From: Megachile rotundata
Lineage: Eukaryota > Arthropoda > Insecta > Hymenoptera > Megachilidae
DNA length: 64,000 nucleotides
NCBI RefSeq assembly: GCF_050947335.1
Contig: NW_027473716.1
Location: forward strand, 1 to 64,000
Reading direction: 5' to 3'
Shown: positions 27,502-41,430 of the stretch, piece after piece
Position numbering within the stretch: position 1 is the stretch's first letter
Layout of the letters: each line of letters begins with the position of its first letter
Notes under the pieces: model-generated
Told to the model about the DNA's origin: nothing
The model's database searches: none
The model's input: the letters and a program-made list of their open reading frames with translations, nothing else
Made by a program: the position numbers and the translations under genes

Positions 27502-30500
27502 AATTTGCATAATATGGTTAATAATATGAGTTAGATTGATAACAGTGAGTGTAATAAGTATAGTAATTGTCGTCCTGTCAGTCATATAAGCATAATATGC
27601 CTAATAATATGTGTTAAATTGATAATAATAAGAGTAATAGGTACAGTAATTGTCGTTCTATCGATCATTTAAGCATAATATGGCTAATAATATGAGTTAG
27701 ATTGATAATAATAACAGTAATAAGTATAGTAATTGTCGGTCTATCGATCATATCTGCATAATATGGTTAATAATATGAGTTAGATTGATAATAGCAAGTG
27801 TAATAAGTATAGTAAATGTCGTGCTATCGATCATATCTGCATAATATGGTTAATAATATGAGTTAGATTAATAATAGTAAGAGTAATGTGTATAGTAATT
27901 CTCATTCTATCGATCATATAAGCATAATATGGCTAATAATATGAGTTAGATTGATAATACTAAGAGTAGTGAGTATAGTAATTCTCGTTCTATCGATCAT
28001 ATAAGCATAATATGGCTAATAATATGAGTTAGATTGATAATAATAAGAGTAATGAGTATAGTAATTGTAGTTTTATCGATCATATCTGCATAATATGGTT
28101 AATAATATGAGTTAGATTCATAATAATAAGAGTAATAAGTATAGTAATTGTCGTTCTATCGATCATATAAGCATAATATGGCTAATAATATAAGTTAGGT
28201 TGATAATAATAAGAGTAATAAGTATAGTGACTGTCGTTCTATCGATCAAATTTGCATAATATGGTTAATAATATGAGTTAGTTTGATAATAATAAGAGTA
28301 ATAAGTATAGTAAATGTCGTGCTATCGATCATATCTGCATAATATGGCTAATAATATGAGTTAGATTGATAATAATAAGAGTAATAAGTGTAGTAATTGT
28401 CGTTCTATCGATCATATAAGCATAATATGGCTAATAATATAAGTTAGATTGATAATAGCAAGTGTAATAAGTATAGTAAATGTCGTTCTATCGATCATAT
28501 AAGCATAATATGGGTAATAATATGAGTAGGATTGATAACAATAAGAGTAATGAGTACAGTAATTGTAGTTCTATCGCTCATATAAGCATAATATGGGTAA
28601 TAAAATGAGTTGGATTGATAATAATAAGAGTAATGAGTATAGTAATTGTCGTGCTATTGCTCATATAAGCATAATATGTCTAATAATATGAGTTAGATTG
28701 ATAATAATAAGAGTAATGAGTATAGTAATTGTCGTTCTATCGATCATATAAGCATAATATGGGTAATAAAATGAGTTGGATTGATAATACTAAGAGTAAT
28801 GAGTATAGTAATTGTCGTTCTATCGATCATTAAAGCATAATATGGCTAATAATATGAGTTAGATTGATAATAATACGAGTAATAAGTATAGTAATTGTCG
28901 TTCTATCGATCATATAAGCATAATATGGGTAATAAAATGAGTTGGATTGATAATACTAAGAGTAATGAGTATAGTAATTGTCGTTCTATCGATCATATAA
29001 GCATAATATGGCTAATAATATGAGTTAGAGTGATAATAATAAGAGTAATAAGTATAGTAATTGTCATTCTATCGATCATGTAAGCGTAATATGGCTAACA
29101 ATATGAGTTAGATTGATAATAATAAGAGTAATAAGTATAGTAATTGTCGTTCTATCGATCATTTAAGCATAATATGGCTAATAATATGAGTTAGGTTGAT
29201 AATAATAAGAGTAATAAGTATAGTGATTGTCGTTCTATCGATCAAATTTGCATAATATGGTTAATAATATGAGTTAGATTGATAACAGTGAGTGTAATAA
29301 GTATAGTAGTTGTCGTTCTATCGATCATATTAGCATAATATGGTTAATAATATGAGTTAGATCGATTATAATAAGAGTAATAAGTATTGTAATTGTCGTA
29401 CTATCGATCATATCTGCATAATATGGTTAATAATATGAGTTAGATTCATAATAATAAGAGTAATAAGTATAGTAATTGTCGTTCTATTGCTCATATAAGC
29501 ATAATATGTCTAATAATATGAATTAGATTGATAATAATAAGAGTAATGAGTATAGTAATTGTCGTTCTATCGATCATATAAGCATAATATGGGTAATAAA
29601 ATGAGTTGGATTGATAATAATAAGAGAAATGAGTATAGTAATTTTCGTTCTATCGATCATTTAAGCATAATATGGCTAATAATATGAGTTAGATTGATAA
29701 TAATAACAGTAATAAGTATAGTAATTGTCGTTCTATCGATATTATAAGCATAATATTGTTAATAATATGAGTTAGATTGATAATAATAACAGTAATAAGT
29801 ATAGTAATTGTCGGTCTATCGATAATATAAGCATAATATGGCTAATAATATGAGTTAGATTAATAATACTAAGAGTAGTGAGTATAGTAATTCTCGTTCT
29901 ATCGATCATATAAGCATAATATGGCTAATAATATGAGTTAGATTGATAACAATAAGAGTAATAAGTATAGTAATTGTCGTTCTATCGATCATATAAGCAT
30001 AATATGGCTAATAATATGAGTTAGAGTGATAATACTAAGAGTAGTGAGTATAGTAATTCTCATTCTATCGATCATATAAGCATAATATGGCTAATAATAT
30101 GAGTTAGATTGATAATAATAAGAGCAATGAGTATAGTAATTGTAGTTCTATCGATCATTTAAGCATAATATGGCTAATAATATGAGTTAGATTGATAATA
30201 ATAACAGTAATAAGTATAGTAATTGTCGTTCTATCGATATTATAAGCATAATATTGTTAATAATATGAGTTAGATTGATAATAATACGAGTAATAAGTAT
30301 AGTAATTGTCGTTCTATCGATCATTTAAGCATAATATGGCTAATAATATGAGTTAGGTTGATAATAATAAGACTAATATGTATAGTGATTGTCGTTCTAT
30401 CGATCAAATTTGCATAATATGGTTAATAATATGAGTTAGATTGATAACAGTGAGTGTAATAAGTATAGTAATTGTCGTCCTGTCAGTCATATAAGCATAA

Positions 30501-31940
30501 TATGCCTAATAATATGTGTTAAATTGATAATAATAAGAGTAATAGGTACAGTAATTGTCGTTCTATCGATCATTTAAGCATAATATGGCTAATAATATGA
30601 GTTAGATTGATAATAATAACAGTAATAAGTATAGTAATTGTCGGTCTATCGATCATATCTGCATAATATGGTTAATAATATGAGTTAGATTGATAATAGC
30701 AAGTGTAATAAGTATAGTAAATGTCGTGCTATCGATCATATCTGCATAATATGGTTAATAATATGAGTTAGATTAATAATAGTAAGAGTAATGTGTATAG
30801 TAATTCTCATTCTATCGATCATATAAGCATAATATGGCTAATAATATGAGTTAGATTGATAATACTAAGAGTAGTGAGTATAGTAATTCTCGTTCTATCG
30901 ATCATATAAGCATAATATGGCTAATAATATGAGTTAGATTGATAATAATAAGAGTAATGAGTATAGTAATTGTAGTTTTATCGATCATATCTGCATAATA
31001 TGGTTAATAATATGAGTTAGATTCATAATAATAAGAGTAATAAGTATAGTAATTGTCGTTCTATCGATCATATAAGCATAATATGGCTAATAATATAAGT
31101 TAGGTTGATAATAATAAGAGTAATAAGTATAGTGACTGTCGTTCTATCGATCAAATTTGCATAATATGGTTAATAATATGAGTTAGTTTGATAATAATAA
31201 GAGTAATAAGTATAGTAAATGTCGTGCTATCGATCATATCTGCATAATATGGCTAATAATATGAGTTAGATTGATAATAATAAGAGTAATAAGTGTAGTA
31301 ATTGTCGTTCTATCGATCATATAAGCATAATATGGCTAATAATATAAGTTAGATTGATAATAGCAAGTGTAATAAGTATAGTAAATGTCGTTCTATCGAT
31401 CATATAAGCATAATATGGGTAATAATATGAGTAGGATTGATAACAATAAGAGTAATGAGTACAGTAATTGTAGTTCTATCGCTCATATAAGCATAATATG
31501 GGTAATAAAATGAGTTGGATTGATAATAATAAGAGTAATGAGTATAGTAATTGTCGTGCTATTGCTCATATAAGCATAATATGTCTAATAATATGAGTTA
31601 GATTGATAATAATAAGAGTAATGAGTATAGTAATTGTCGTTCTATCGATCATATAAGCATAATATGGGTAATAAAATGAGTTGGATTGATAATACTAAGA
31701 GTAATGAGTATAGTAATTGTCGTTCTATCGATCATTAAAGCATAATATGGCTAATAATATGAGTTAGATTGATAATAATACGAGTAATAAGTATAGTAAT
31801 TGTCGTTCTATCGATCATATAAGCATAATATGGGTAATAAAATGAGTTGGATTGATAATACTAAGAGTAATGAGTATAGTAATTGTCGTTCTATCGATCA
31901 TATAAGCATAATATGGCTAATAATATGAGTTAGAGTGATA
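26130..31940 (+). repeat. 35-monomer tandem duplication (2905 bp x 2)
   Basis: About 26130-29035 is repeated at 29036-31940 with an offset of exactly 2905 (35 x 83). TAGATCGATT is at 26453 and 29358, and CGTCCTGTCAGTC at 27571 and 30476. CAGTC in that motif (elsewhere CAATC) is private to these two copies. The join near 29030-29045 is one chimeric monomer: its left part (TTAGAGTGATAA) belongs to the unit seen near 13845, and its right part (TAATAAGAGTAATAAG, then GTCATTC) belongs to the start of the 17-monomer HOR. Register is kept across the join. The duplication carries one more, slightly shortened copy of the 17-monomer HOR. Confidence 0.85.
29040..30405 (+). repeat. 17-monomer HOR, single extra copy (left end trimmed)
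   Basis: This is one copy of the 1411-bp unit, carried along by the 35-monomer duplication. It starts at the chimeric join near 29040 and ends where GACTAATATG...GTCGTTC runs into ATCAAATTTGC near 30400, so it covers about 16.4 monomers. It has the ATTTTCGTTC mutation of the late Q copies (near 29640), which places its origin after the Q amplification. Confidence 0.82.
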
Positions 31941-34900
31941 ATACTAAGAGTAGTGAGTGTAGTAATTCTCATTCTATCGATCATATAAGCATAATATGGC
32001 TAATAATATGTGTTAGATTGATAATAATAAGAGTAATGAGTTTAGTGATTGTCGTTCTATCGATCAAATTTGCATAATGTGGTTAATAATATGAGTTAGA
32101 TTGATAACAGTGAGTGTAATAAGTATAGTAATTGTCGTCCTGTCAATCATATAAGCATAATATGACTAATAATATGTGTTAAATTGATAATAATAAGAGT
32201 AATAGGTACAGTAATTGTCGTTCTATCGATCATTTAAGCATAATATGGCTAATAATATGAGTTAGAGTGATAATACTAAGAGTAGTGAGAATAGTAATTC
32301 TCATTCTATCGATCATATAAGCATAATATGGCTAATAATATGAGTTAGATTGATAATAATAAGAGTAATAAGTATAGTAATTGTCGTTCTATCGATCATT
32401 TAAGCATAATATGGGTAATAATATGAGTTAGATTGATAACAATAAGAGTAATGAGTATAGTAATTGTAGTTCTATCGATCATATCTGCATAATATGGCTA
32501 ATAATATGAGTTAGAGTGATAATACTTAGAGTAGTGAGTATAGTAATTCTCGTTCTATCGATCATATAAGCATAATATGGCTAATAATATGAGTTAGATT
32601 GATAACAATAAGAGTAATGAGTATAGTAATTGTAGTTCTATCGATCATATCTGCATAATATGGTTAATAATATGAGTTAGATTGATAATAATAAGAGTAA
32701 TAAGTATAGTAGTTGTAGTTCAATTGCTCATATAAGCATAATATGGCTAATAATATGAGTTAGATTGATAATACTAAGAGTAGTGAGTATAGTAATTCTC
32801 GTTCTATCGATCATATAAGCATAATATGGCTAATAATATGAGTTAGATTGATAACAATAAGAGTAATAAGTATAGTAATTGTCGTTCTATCGATCATATA
32901 AGCATAATATGGCTAATAATATGAGTTAGAGTGATAATACTAAGAGTAGTGAGAATAGTAATTCTCATTCTATCGATCATATAAGCATAATATGGCTAAT
33001 AATATGAGTTAGATTGATAATAATAAGAGTAATAAGTATAGTAATTGTCGTTCTATCGATCATTTAAGCATAATATGTGTAATAATATGAGTTAGATTGA
33101 TAACAATAAGAGTAATGAGTACAGTAATTGTAGTTCTATCGCACATATAAGCATAATATGGCTAATGATATGAGTTAGATTGATAACAATAAGAGTAATA
33201 AGTATAGTAATTGTCGTTCTATCGATCATATAAGCATAATATGGCTAATAATATGAGTTAGAGTGATAATACTAAGAGTAGTGAGTATAGTAATTCTCAT
33301 TCTATCGATCATATAAGCAGAATATGGCTAATAATATGAGTTAGATTGATAATAATAAGAGTAATAAATATAGTAATTCTCGTTCTATCGATCATATAAG
33401 CATAATATGGCTAAAAATATGAGTTAGATTGATAACAATAAGAGTAATAAGTATAGTAATTGTCGTTCTATCGATCATATAAGCATAATATGGCTAATAA
33501 TATGAGTTAGAGTGATAATACTAACAGTAGTGAGTATAGTAATTCTCATTCTATCGATCATATAAGCATAATATGGCTAATAATATGAGTTACATTGATA
33601 ATAATAAGAGTAATGGGTATAGTAATTGTAGTTCTATCGATCATATCTGCATAATATGGTTAATAATATGAGTTAGATTCATAATAATAAGATTAATAAG
33701 TATAGTAATTGTCGTTCTATCGATCATATAAGCATAATATGGCTAATAATATAAGTTAGGTTGATAATAATAAGAGTAATAAGTATAGTGACTGTCGTTC
33801 TATCGATCAAATTTGCATAATATGGTTAATAATATGAGTTAGTTTGATAATAATAAGAGTAATAAGTATAGTAAATGTCGTTCTATCGATCATATAAGCA
33901 TAATATGGGTAATAATATGAGTTAGATTGATAACAATAAGAGTAATGAGTACAGTAATTGTAGTTCTATCGCACATATAAGCATAATATGGGTAATAAAA
34001 TGAGTTGGATTGATAATAATAAGAGTAATGAGTATAGTAATTGTCGTGCTATTGCTCATATAAGCATAATATGTCTAACAATATGAATTAGATTGATAAT
34101 AATAAGAGTAATAAGTATAGTAATTGTCGTTCTATCGATCATTTAAGCATAATATGGCTAATAATATGAGTTAGGTTGATAATAATAAGAGTAATAAGTA
34201 TAGTGATTGTCGTTCTATCGATCAAATTTGCATAATATGGTTAATAATATGAGTTAGATTGATTATAATAAGAGTAATAAGTATAGTAATTGTCGTACTA
34301 TCGATCATATCTGCATAATATGGTTAATAATATGAGTTAGATTCATAATAATAAGAGTAATAAGTATAGTAATTGTCGTTCTATTGCTCATATAAGCATA
34401 ATATGTCTAATAATATGAGTTAGATTGATAATAATAAGAGTAATGAGTATAGTAATTGTCGTTCTATCGATCATATAAGCATAATATGGGTAATAAAATG
34501 AGTTGGATTGATAATAATAAGAGTAATGAGTATAGTAATTGTCGTTCTATCGATCATTTAAGCATAATATGGCTAATAATATGAGTTAGATTGATAATAA
34601 TAACAGTAATAAGTATAGTAATTGTCGGTCTATCGATAATATAAGCATAATATGGCTAACAATATGAGTTAGATTAATAATACTAAGAGTAGTGACTATA
34701 GTAATTCTCGTTCTATCGATCATATAAGCATAATATGGCTAATAATATGAGTTAGATTGATAATAATAAGAGTAATAAGTATAGTAATTGTCATTCTATC
34801 GATCATGTAAGCGTAATATGGCTAACAATATGAGTTAGATTGATAATAATAAGAGTAATAAGTATAGTAATTGTCGTTCTATCGATCATTTAAGCATAAT

Positions 34901-35610
34901 ATGGCTAATAATATGAGTTAGATTGATAATAATACGAGTAATGAGTTTAGTGATTGTCGTTCTATCGATCAAATTTGCATAATATGGTTAATAATATGAG
35001 TTAGATTGATAACAGTGAGTGTAATAAGTATAGTAATTGTCGTCCTGTCAATCATATAAGCATAATATGGCTAATAATATGAGTTAAATTGATAGTAATA
35101 AGAGTAATAGGTACAGTAATTGTCGTTTTATCGATCATTTAAGCATAATATGGCTAATAATATGAGTTAGGTTGATAATACTAAGAGTAGTGAGTATAGT
35201 AATTCTCGTTCTATCGATCATATAAGCATAATATGGCTAATAATATGAGTTAGATTGACAATACTAAGAGTAGTGAGTATAGTAATTCTCGTTCTATCGA
35301 TCATGTAAGCATAATATGGCTAACAATATGAGTTAGATTGATAACAATAAGAGTAATAAGTATAGTAATTGTCGTTCTATCGATCATATAAGCATAATAT
35401 GGCTAATAATATGAGTTAGATTGATAATACTAAGAGTAGTGAGTATAGTAATTGTCGTTCTATCGATCATATAAGCATAATATGGCTAATAATATGAGTT
35501 AGAGTGATAATACTAACAGTAGTGAGTATAGTAATTCTCATTCTATCGATCATATAAGCATAACATGGCTAATAATATGAGTTACATTGATAATAATAAG
35601 AGTAATGAGT

Positions 35611-35694
35611 ATAGTAATTGTAATTCTATCGATCATATCTGCATAATATGGTTAATAATATGAGTTAGATTCATAATAATAAGAGTAATAAGTT
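35611..35694 (+). repeat. 84-bp monomer with inherited T insertion (first of four)
   Basis: The unit ends AATAAGTTATAG, not AATAAGTATAG, with one extra T at 35693-35694. Identical 84-bp units end at 42833, 47399 and 49392, each in the same variant context (after the GTAATTCTATCGATCATATC monomer). One ancestral insertion has been copied to four places with the 7-kb blocks, which makes it a reliable tracer of their shared descent. Confidence 0.9.
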
Positions 35695-37796
35695 ATAGTA
35701 ATTGTCGTTCTATCGATCATATAAGCATAATATGGCTAATAATATAAGTTAGGTTGATAAGAATAAGAGTAATAAGTATAGTGACTGTCGTTCTATCGAT
35801 CAAATTTGCATAATATGGTTAATAATATGAGTTAGTTTGATAATAATAAGAGTAATAAGTATAGTAAATGTCGTGCTATCGATCATATCTGCATAATATG
35901 GCTAATAATATGAGTTAGATTGATAATAATAAGAGTAATAAGTGTAGTAATTGTCGTTCTATCGATCATATAAGCATAATATGGCTAATAATATAAGTTA
36001 GATTGATAATTGCAAGTGTAATAAGTACAGTAAATGTCGTTCTATCGATCATATAAGCATAATATGGGTAATAATATGAGTTAGATTGATAACAATAACA
36101 GTAATGAGTACAGTAATTGTAGTTCTATCGCTCATATAAGCATAATATGGGTAATAAAATGAGTTGGATTGATAATAATAAGAGTAATGAGTATAGTAAT
36201 TGTCGTGCTATTGCTCATATAAGCATAATATGTCTAATAATATGAGTTAGATTGATAACAATAAGAGTAATGAGTATAGTAATTGTCGTTCTATCGATCA
36301 TATAAGCATAATATGGGTAATAAAATGAGTTGGATTGATAATAATAAGAGTAATGAGTATAGTAATTGTCGTTCTATCGATCATTTAAGCATAATATGGC
36401 TAATAATATGAGTTAGATTGATAATAATAACAGTAATAAGTATAGTAATTGTCGGTCTATCGATAATATAAGCATAATATGGCTAATAATATGAGTTAGA
36501 TTGATAATACAAAGAGTAGTGAGTATAGTAATTCTCGTTCTATCGATCATATAAGCATAATATGGCTAATAATATGAGTTAGATTGATAACAATAAGAGT
36601 AATAAGTACAGTAATTGTCGTTCTATCGATCATATAAGCATAATATGGCTAATAATATGAGTTAGAGTGATAATACTAAGAGTAGTGAGTATAGTAATTC
36701 TCATTCTATCGATCATATAAGCATAATATGGCTAATAATATGAGTTAGATTGATAATAATAAGAGTAATGAGTATAGTAATTGTAGTTCTATCGATCATT
36801 TAAGCATAATATGGCTAATAATATGAGTTAGATTGATAATAATAACAGTAATAAGTATAGTAATTGTCGTTCTATCGGTATTATAAGCATATTATGGCTA
36901 ATAATATGAGTTAGATTGATAATAATAAGAGTAATGAGTATAGTAATTGTAGTTCTATCGATCATTTATGCATAATATGGCTAATAATATGAGTTAGATT
37001 GATAATAATAACAGTAATAAGTATAGTAATTGTCGTTCTATCGGTATTATAAGCATAATATGGCTAATAATATGAGTTAGGTTGATAATAATAAGAGTAA
37101 TAAGTATAGTGATTGTCGTTCTATCGATCAAATTTGCATAATATGGTTAATAATATGAGTTAGATTGATAACAGTAAGAGTAATGTGTATAGCAATTGTC
37201 GTTCTATCGATCATATAAGCATAATATGGCTAATAATATGAGTTAGATTGATAACAATAAGAGTAATAAGTATAGTAATTGTCATTCTATCGATCATGTA
37301 AGCGTAATATGGCTAACAATATGAGTTAGATTGATAATAATAAGAGTAATAAGTATAGTAATTGTCGTTCTATCGATCATTTAAGCATAATATGGCTAAT
37401 AATATGAGTTAGGTTGATAATAATAAGAGTAATAAGTATAGTGATTGTCGTTCTATCGATCAAATTTGCATAATATGGTTAATAATATGAGTTAGATTGA
37501 TAACAGTGAGTGTAATAAGTATAGTAGTTGTCGTTCTATCGATCATATTAGCATAATATGGTTAATAATATGAGTTAGATTGATTATAATAAGAGTAATA
37601 AGTATAGTAATTGTCGTACTATCGATCATATCTGCATAATATGGTTAATAATATGAGTTAGATTCATAATAATAAGAGTAATAAGTATAGTACTTGTCGT
37701 TCTATCGATCATTTAAGCATAATACGGCTAATAATATGAGTTAGATTGATAATAGTAACAGTAATAAGTATAGTAATTGTCGATCTATCGATAATA

Positions 37797-40700
37797 TAAG
37801 CATAATATGGCTAATAATATGAGTTAGATTGATAATACTAAGAGTAGTGAGTATAGTAATTCTCGTTCTATCGATCATATAAGCATAATATGGCTAAAAA
37901 TATGAGTTAGATTGATAACAATAAGAGTAATAAGTATAGTAATTGTCGTTCTATCGATCATATAAGCATAATATGGCTAATAATATGAGTTAGAGTGATA
38001 ATACTAAGAGTAGTGAGTATAGTAATTCTCATTCTATCGATCATATAAGCATAATATGGCTAATAATATGAGTTAGATTGATAATAATAAGAGCAATGAG
38101 TATAGTAATTGTAGTTCTATCGATCATTTAAGCATAATATGGCTAATAATATGAGCTAGATTGATAATAATAACAGTAATAAGTATAGTAATTGTCGTTC
38201 TATCGATATTATAAGCATAATATTGTTAATAATATGAGTTAGATTGATAATAATACGAGTATTAAGTATAGTAATTGTCGTTCTATCGATCATTTAAGCA
38301 TAATATGGCTAATAATATGAGTTAGGTTGATAATAATAAGACTAATATGTATAGTGATTGTCGTTCTATCGATCAAATTTGCATAATATGGTTAATAATA
38401 TGAGTTAGATTGATAACAGTGAGTGTAATAAATATAGTAGTTGTCGTTCTGTCGATCATATAAGCATAATACGTCTAATAATATGAGTTAGGCTGATAAT
38501 AATAAGAGTAATAGGTATAGTAAATGTCGTGCTATCGATCATATCTGCATAATATGGTTAATAATATGAGTTAGATTGATAATAGTGAGTGTAATAAGTA
38601 TAGTAATTGTCGTTCTATCGATCATATAAGCATAATATGGCTAATAATATGAGTTAGATTGATAATAATAAGAGTAATAAGTATAGTAATTATCGTTCTA
38701 TCGATCATTTAAGCATAATATGGCTAATAATATGAGTTAGATTGATAACAATAAAAGTAATAAGTATAGTAATTGTCGTTCTATCGATCATATCTGCATA
38801 ATATGGTTAATAATATGAGTTAGAGTGATAATACTAAGAGTAGTGGGTATAGTAATTCTCATTCTATCGATCATATAAGCATAATATGGCTAATAATATG
38901 AGTTAGATTGATAATAATAAGAGTAATGAGTTTAGTGATTGTCGTTCCATCGATCAAATTTGCATAATATGGTTAATAATATGAGTTAGATTGATTACAG
39001 TGAGTGTAATAAGTATAGTAATTGTCGTCCTGTCAATCATATAAGCATAATATGGCTAATAATATGAGTTAAATTGATAATAATAAGAGTAATAGGTACA
39101 GTAATTGTCGTTCTATCGATCATTTAAGCATAATATGGCTAATAATATGAGTTAGATTGATAATACTAAGCGTAGTGAGTATAGTAATTCTCGTTCTATC
39201 GATCATATAAGCATAATATGGCTAATAATATGAGTTAGATTGACAATACTAAGAGTAGTGAGTATAGTAATTATCGTTCTATCGATCATTTAAGCATAAT
39301 ATGGCTAATAATATGAGTTAGATTGATAACAATAAAAGTAATAAGTATAGTAATTGTCGTTCTATCGATCATATCTGCATAATATGGTTAATAATATGAG
39401 TTAGAGTGATAATACTAAGAGTAGTGAGTATAGTAATTCTCATTCTATCGATCATATAAGCATAATATGGCTAATAATATGAGTTAGATTGATAATAATA
39501 AGAGTAATGAGTTTAGTGATTGTCGTTCCATCGATCAAATTTGCATAATATGGTTAATAATATGAGTTAGATTGATTACAGTGAGTGTAATAAGTATAGT
39601 AACTGTCGTCCTGTCAATCATATAAGCATAATATGGCTAATAATATGAGTTAAATTGATAATAATAAGAGTAATAGGTACAGTAATTGTCGTTCTATCGA
39701 TCATTTAAGCATAATATGGCTAATAATATGAGTTAGATTGATAATACTAAGCGTAGTGAGTATAGTAATTCTCGTTCTATCGATCATATAAGCATAATAT
39801 GGCTAATAATATGAGTTAGATTGACAATACTAAGAGTAGTGAGTATAGTAATTCTCGTTCTATCGATCATATAAGCATAATATGGCTAACAATATGAGTT
39901 AGATTGATATCAATAAGAGTAATAAGTATTGTAATTGTCGTTCTATCGATCATATAAGCATAATATGGCTAATAATATGAGTTAGATTGATAATACTAAG
40001 AGTAGTGAGTATAGTAATTCTCGTTCTATCGATCATATAAGCATAATATGGCTAAAAATATGAGTTAGATTGATAACAATAAGAGTAATAAGTATAGTAA
40101 TTGTCGTTCTATCGATCATATAAGCATAATATGGCTAATAATATGAGTTAGAGTGATAATACTAAGAGTAGTGAGTATAGTAATTCTCATTCTATCGATC
40201 ATATAAGCATAATATGGCTAATAATATGAGTTAGATTGATAATAATAAGAGCAATGAGTATAGTAATTGTAGTTCTATCGATCATTTAAGCATAATATGG
40301 CTAATAATATGAGTTAGATTGATAATAATAACAGTAATAAGTATAGTAATTGTCGTTCTATCGATATTATAAGCATAATATTGTTAATAATATGAGTTAG
40401 ATTGATAATAATACGAGTATTAAGTATAGTAATTGTCGTTCTATCGATCATTTAAGCATAATATGGCTAATAATATGAGTTAGGTTGATAATAATAAGAC
40501 TAATATGTATAGTGATTGTCGTTCTATCGATCAAATTTGCATAATATGGTTAATAATATGAGTTAGATTGATAACAGTGAGTGTAATAAATATAGTAGTT
40601 GTCGTTCTGTCGATCATATAAGCATAATACGTCTAATAATATGAGTTAGGCTGATAATAATAAGAGTAATAGGTATAGTAAATGTCGTGCTATCGATCAT

Positions 40701-41430
40701 ATCTGCATAATATGGTTAATAATATGAGTTAGATTGATAATAGTGAGTGTAATAAGTATAGTAATTGTCGTTCTATCGATCATATAAGCATAATATGGCT
40801 AATAATATGAGTTAGATTGATAATAATAAGAGTAATAAGTATAGTAATTATCGTTCTATCGATCATTTAAGCATAATATGGCTAATAATATGAGTTAGAT
40901 TGATAACAATAAAAGTAATAAGTATAGTAATTGTCGTTCTATCGATCATATCTGCATAATATGGTTAATAATATGAGTTAGAGTGATAATACTAAGAGTA
41001 GTGAGTATAGTAATTCTCATTCTATCGATCATATAAGCATAATATGGCTAATAATATGAGTTAGATTGATAATAATAAGAGTAATGAGTTTAGTGATTGT
41101 CGTTCCATCGATCAAATTTGCATAATATGGTTAATAATATGAGTTAGATTGATTACAGTGAGTGTAATAAGTATAGTAATTGTCGTCCTGTCAATCATAT
41201 AAGCATAATATGGCTAATAATATGAGTTAAATTGATAATAATAAGAGTAATAGGTACAGTAATTGTCGTTCTATCGATCATTTAAGCATAATATGGCTAA
41301 TAATATGAGTTAGATTGATAATACTAAGCGTAGTGAGTATAGTAATTCTCGTTCTATCGATCATATAAGCATAATATGGCTAATAATATGAGTTAGATTG
41401 ACAATACTAAGAGTAGTGAGTATAGTAATT
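37797..41430 (+). repeat. 26-monomer tandem duplication (2158 bp) with nested 7-monomer repeat
   Basis: About 37797-39272 matches 39955-41430 at exactly 2158 bp (26 x 83). GCTAAAAA is at 37893 and 40051, GTATTAAG at 38259 and 40417, and the CG of AAGCGTAG at 39171 and 41329. Inside the first copy a 581-bp (7-monomer) segment is repeated: ATAAAAGTAA at 38751 and 39332, and AAGCGTAG with its CG at 39171 and 39752. The next ATAAAAG is at 40909, 19 monomers further on. All spacings are whole numbers of monomers. Confidence 0.85.

Larger units (their letters stand above)
16890..34900 (+). repeat. superblock Q, about 18.0 kb (217 monomers), enlarged copy of P
   Basis: Q repeats the variant order of P, entering with offset 11954. 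Its distal part matches P at 18094 (exactly 218 monomers; for example GAGTGTAG at 13861 and 31955). After a one-monomer loss near 34.25 kb the offset becomes 18011 (217 monomers; ACGAGTAATGAG at 16923 and 34934). The net gain of about 73 monomers over P comes mainly from extra copies of the 17-monomer repeat (20.94-27.50 kb) and from a 35-monomer duplication (26.13-31.94 kb), less the 7-monomer segment present only in P. The two blocks differ by scattered single bases, so the tandem duplication came first and the internal amplification afterwards or in parallel. Confidence 0.85.
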
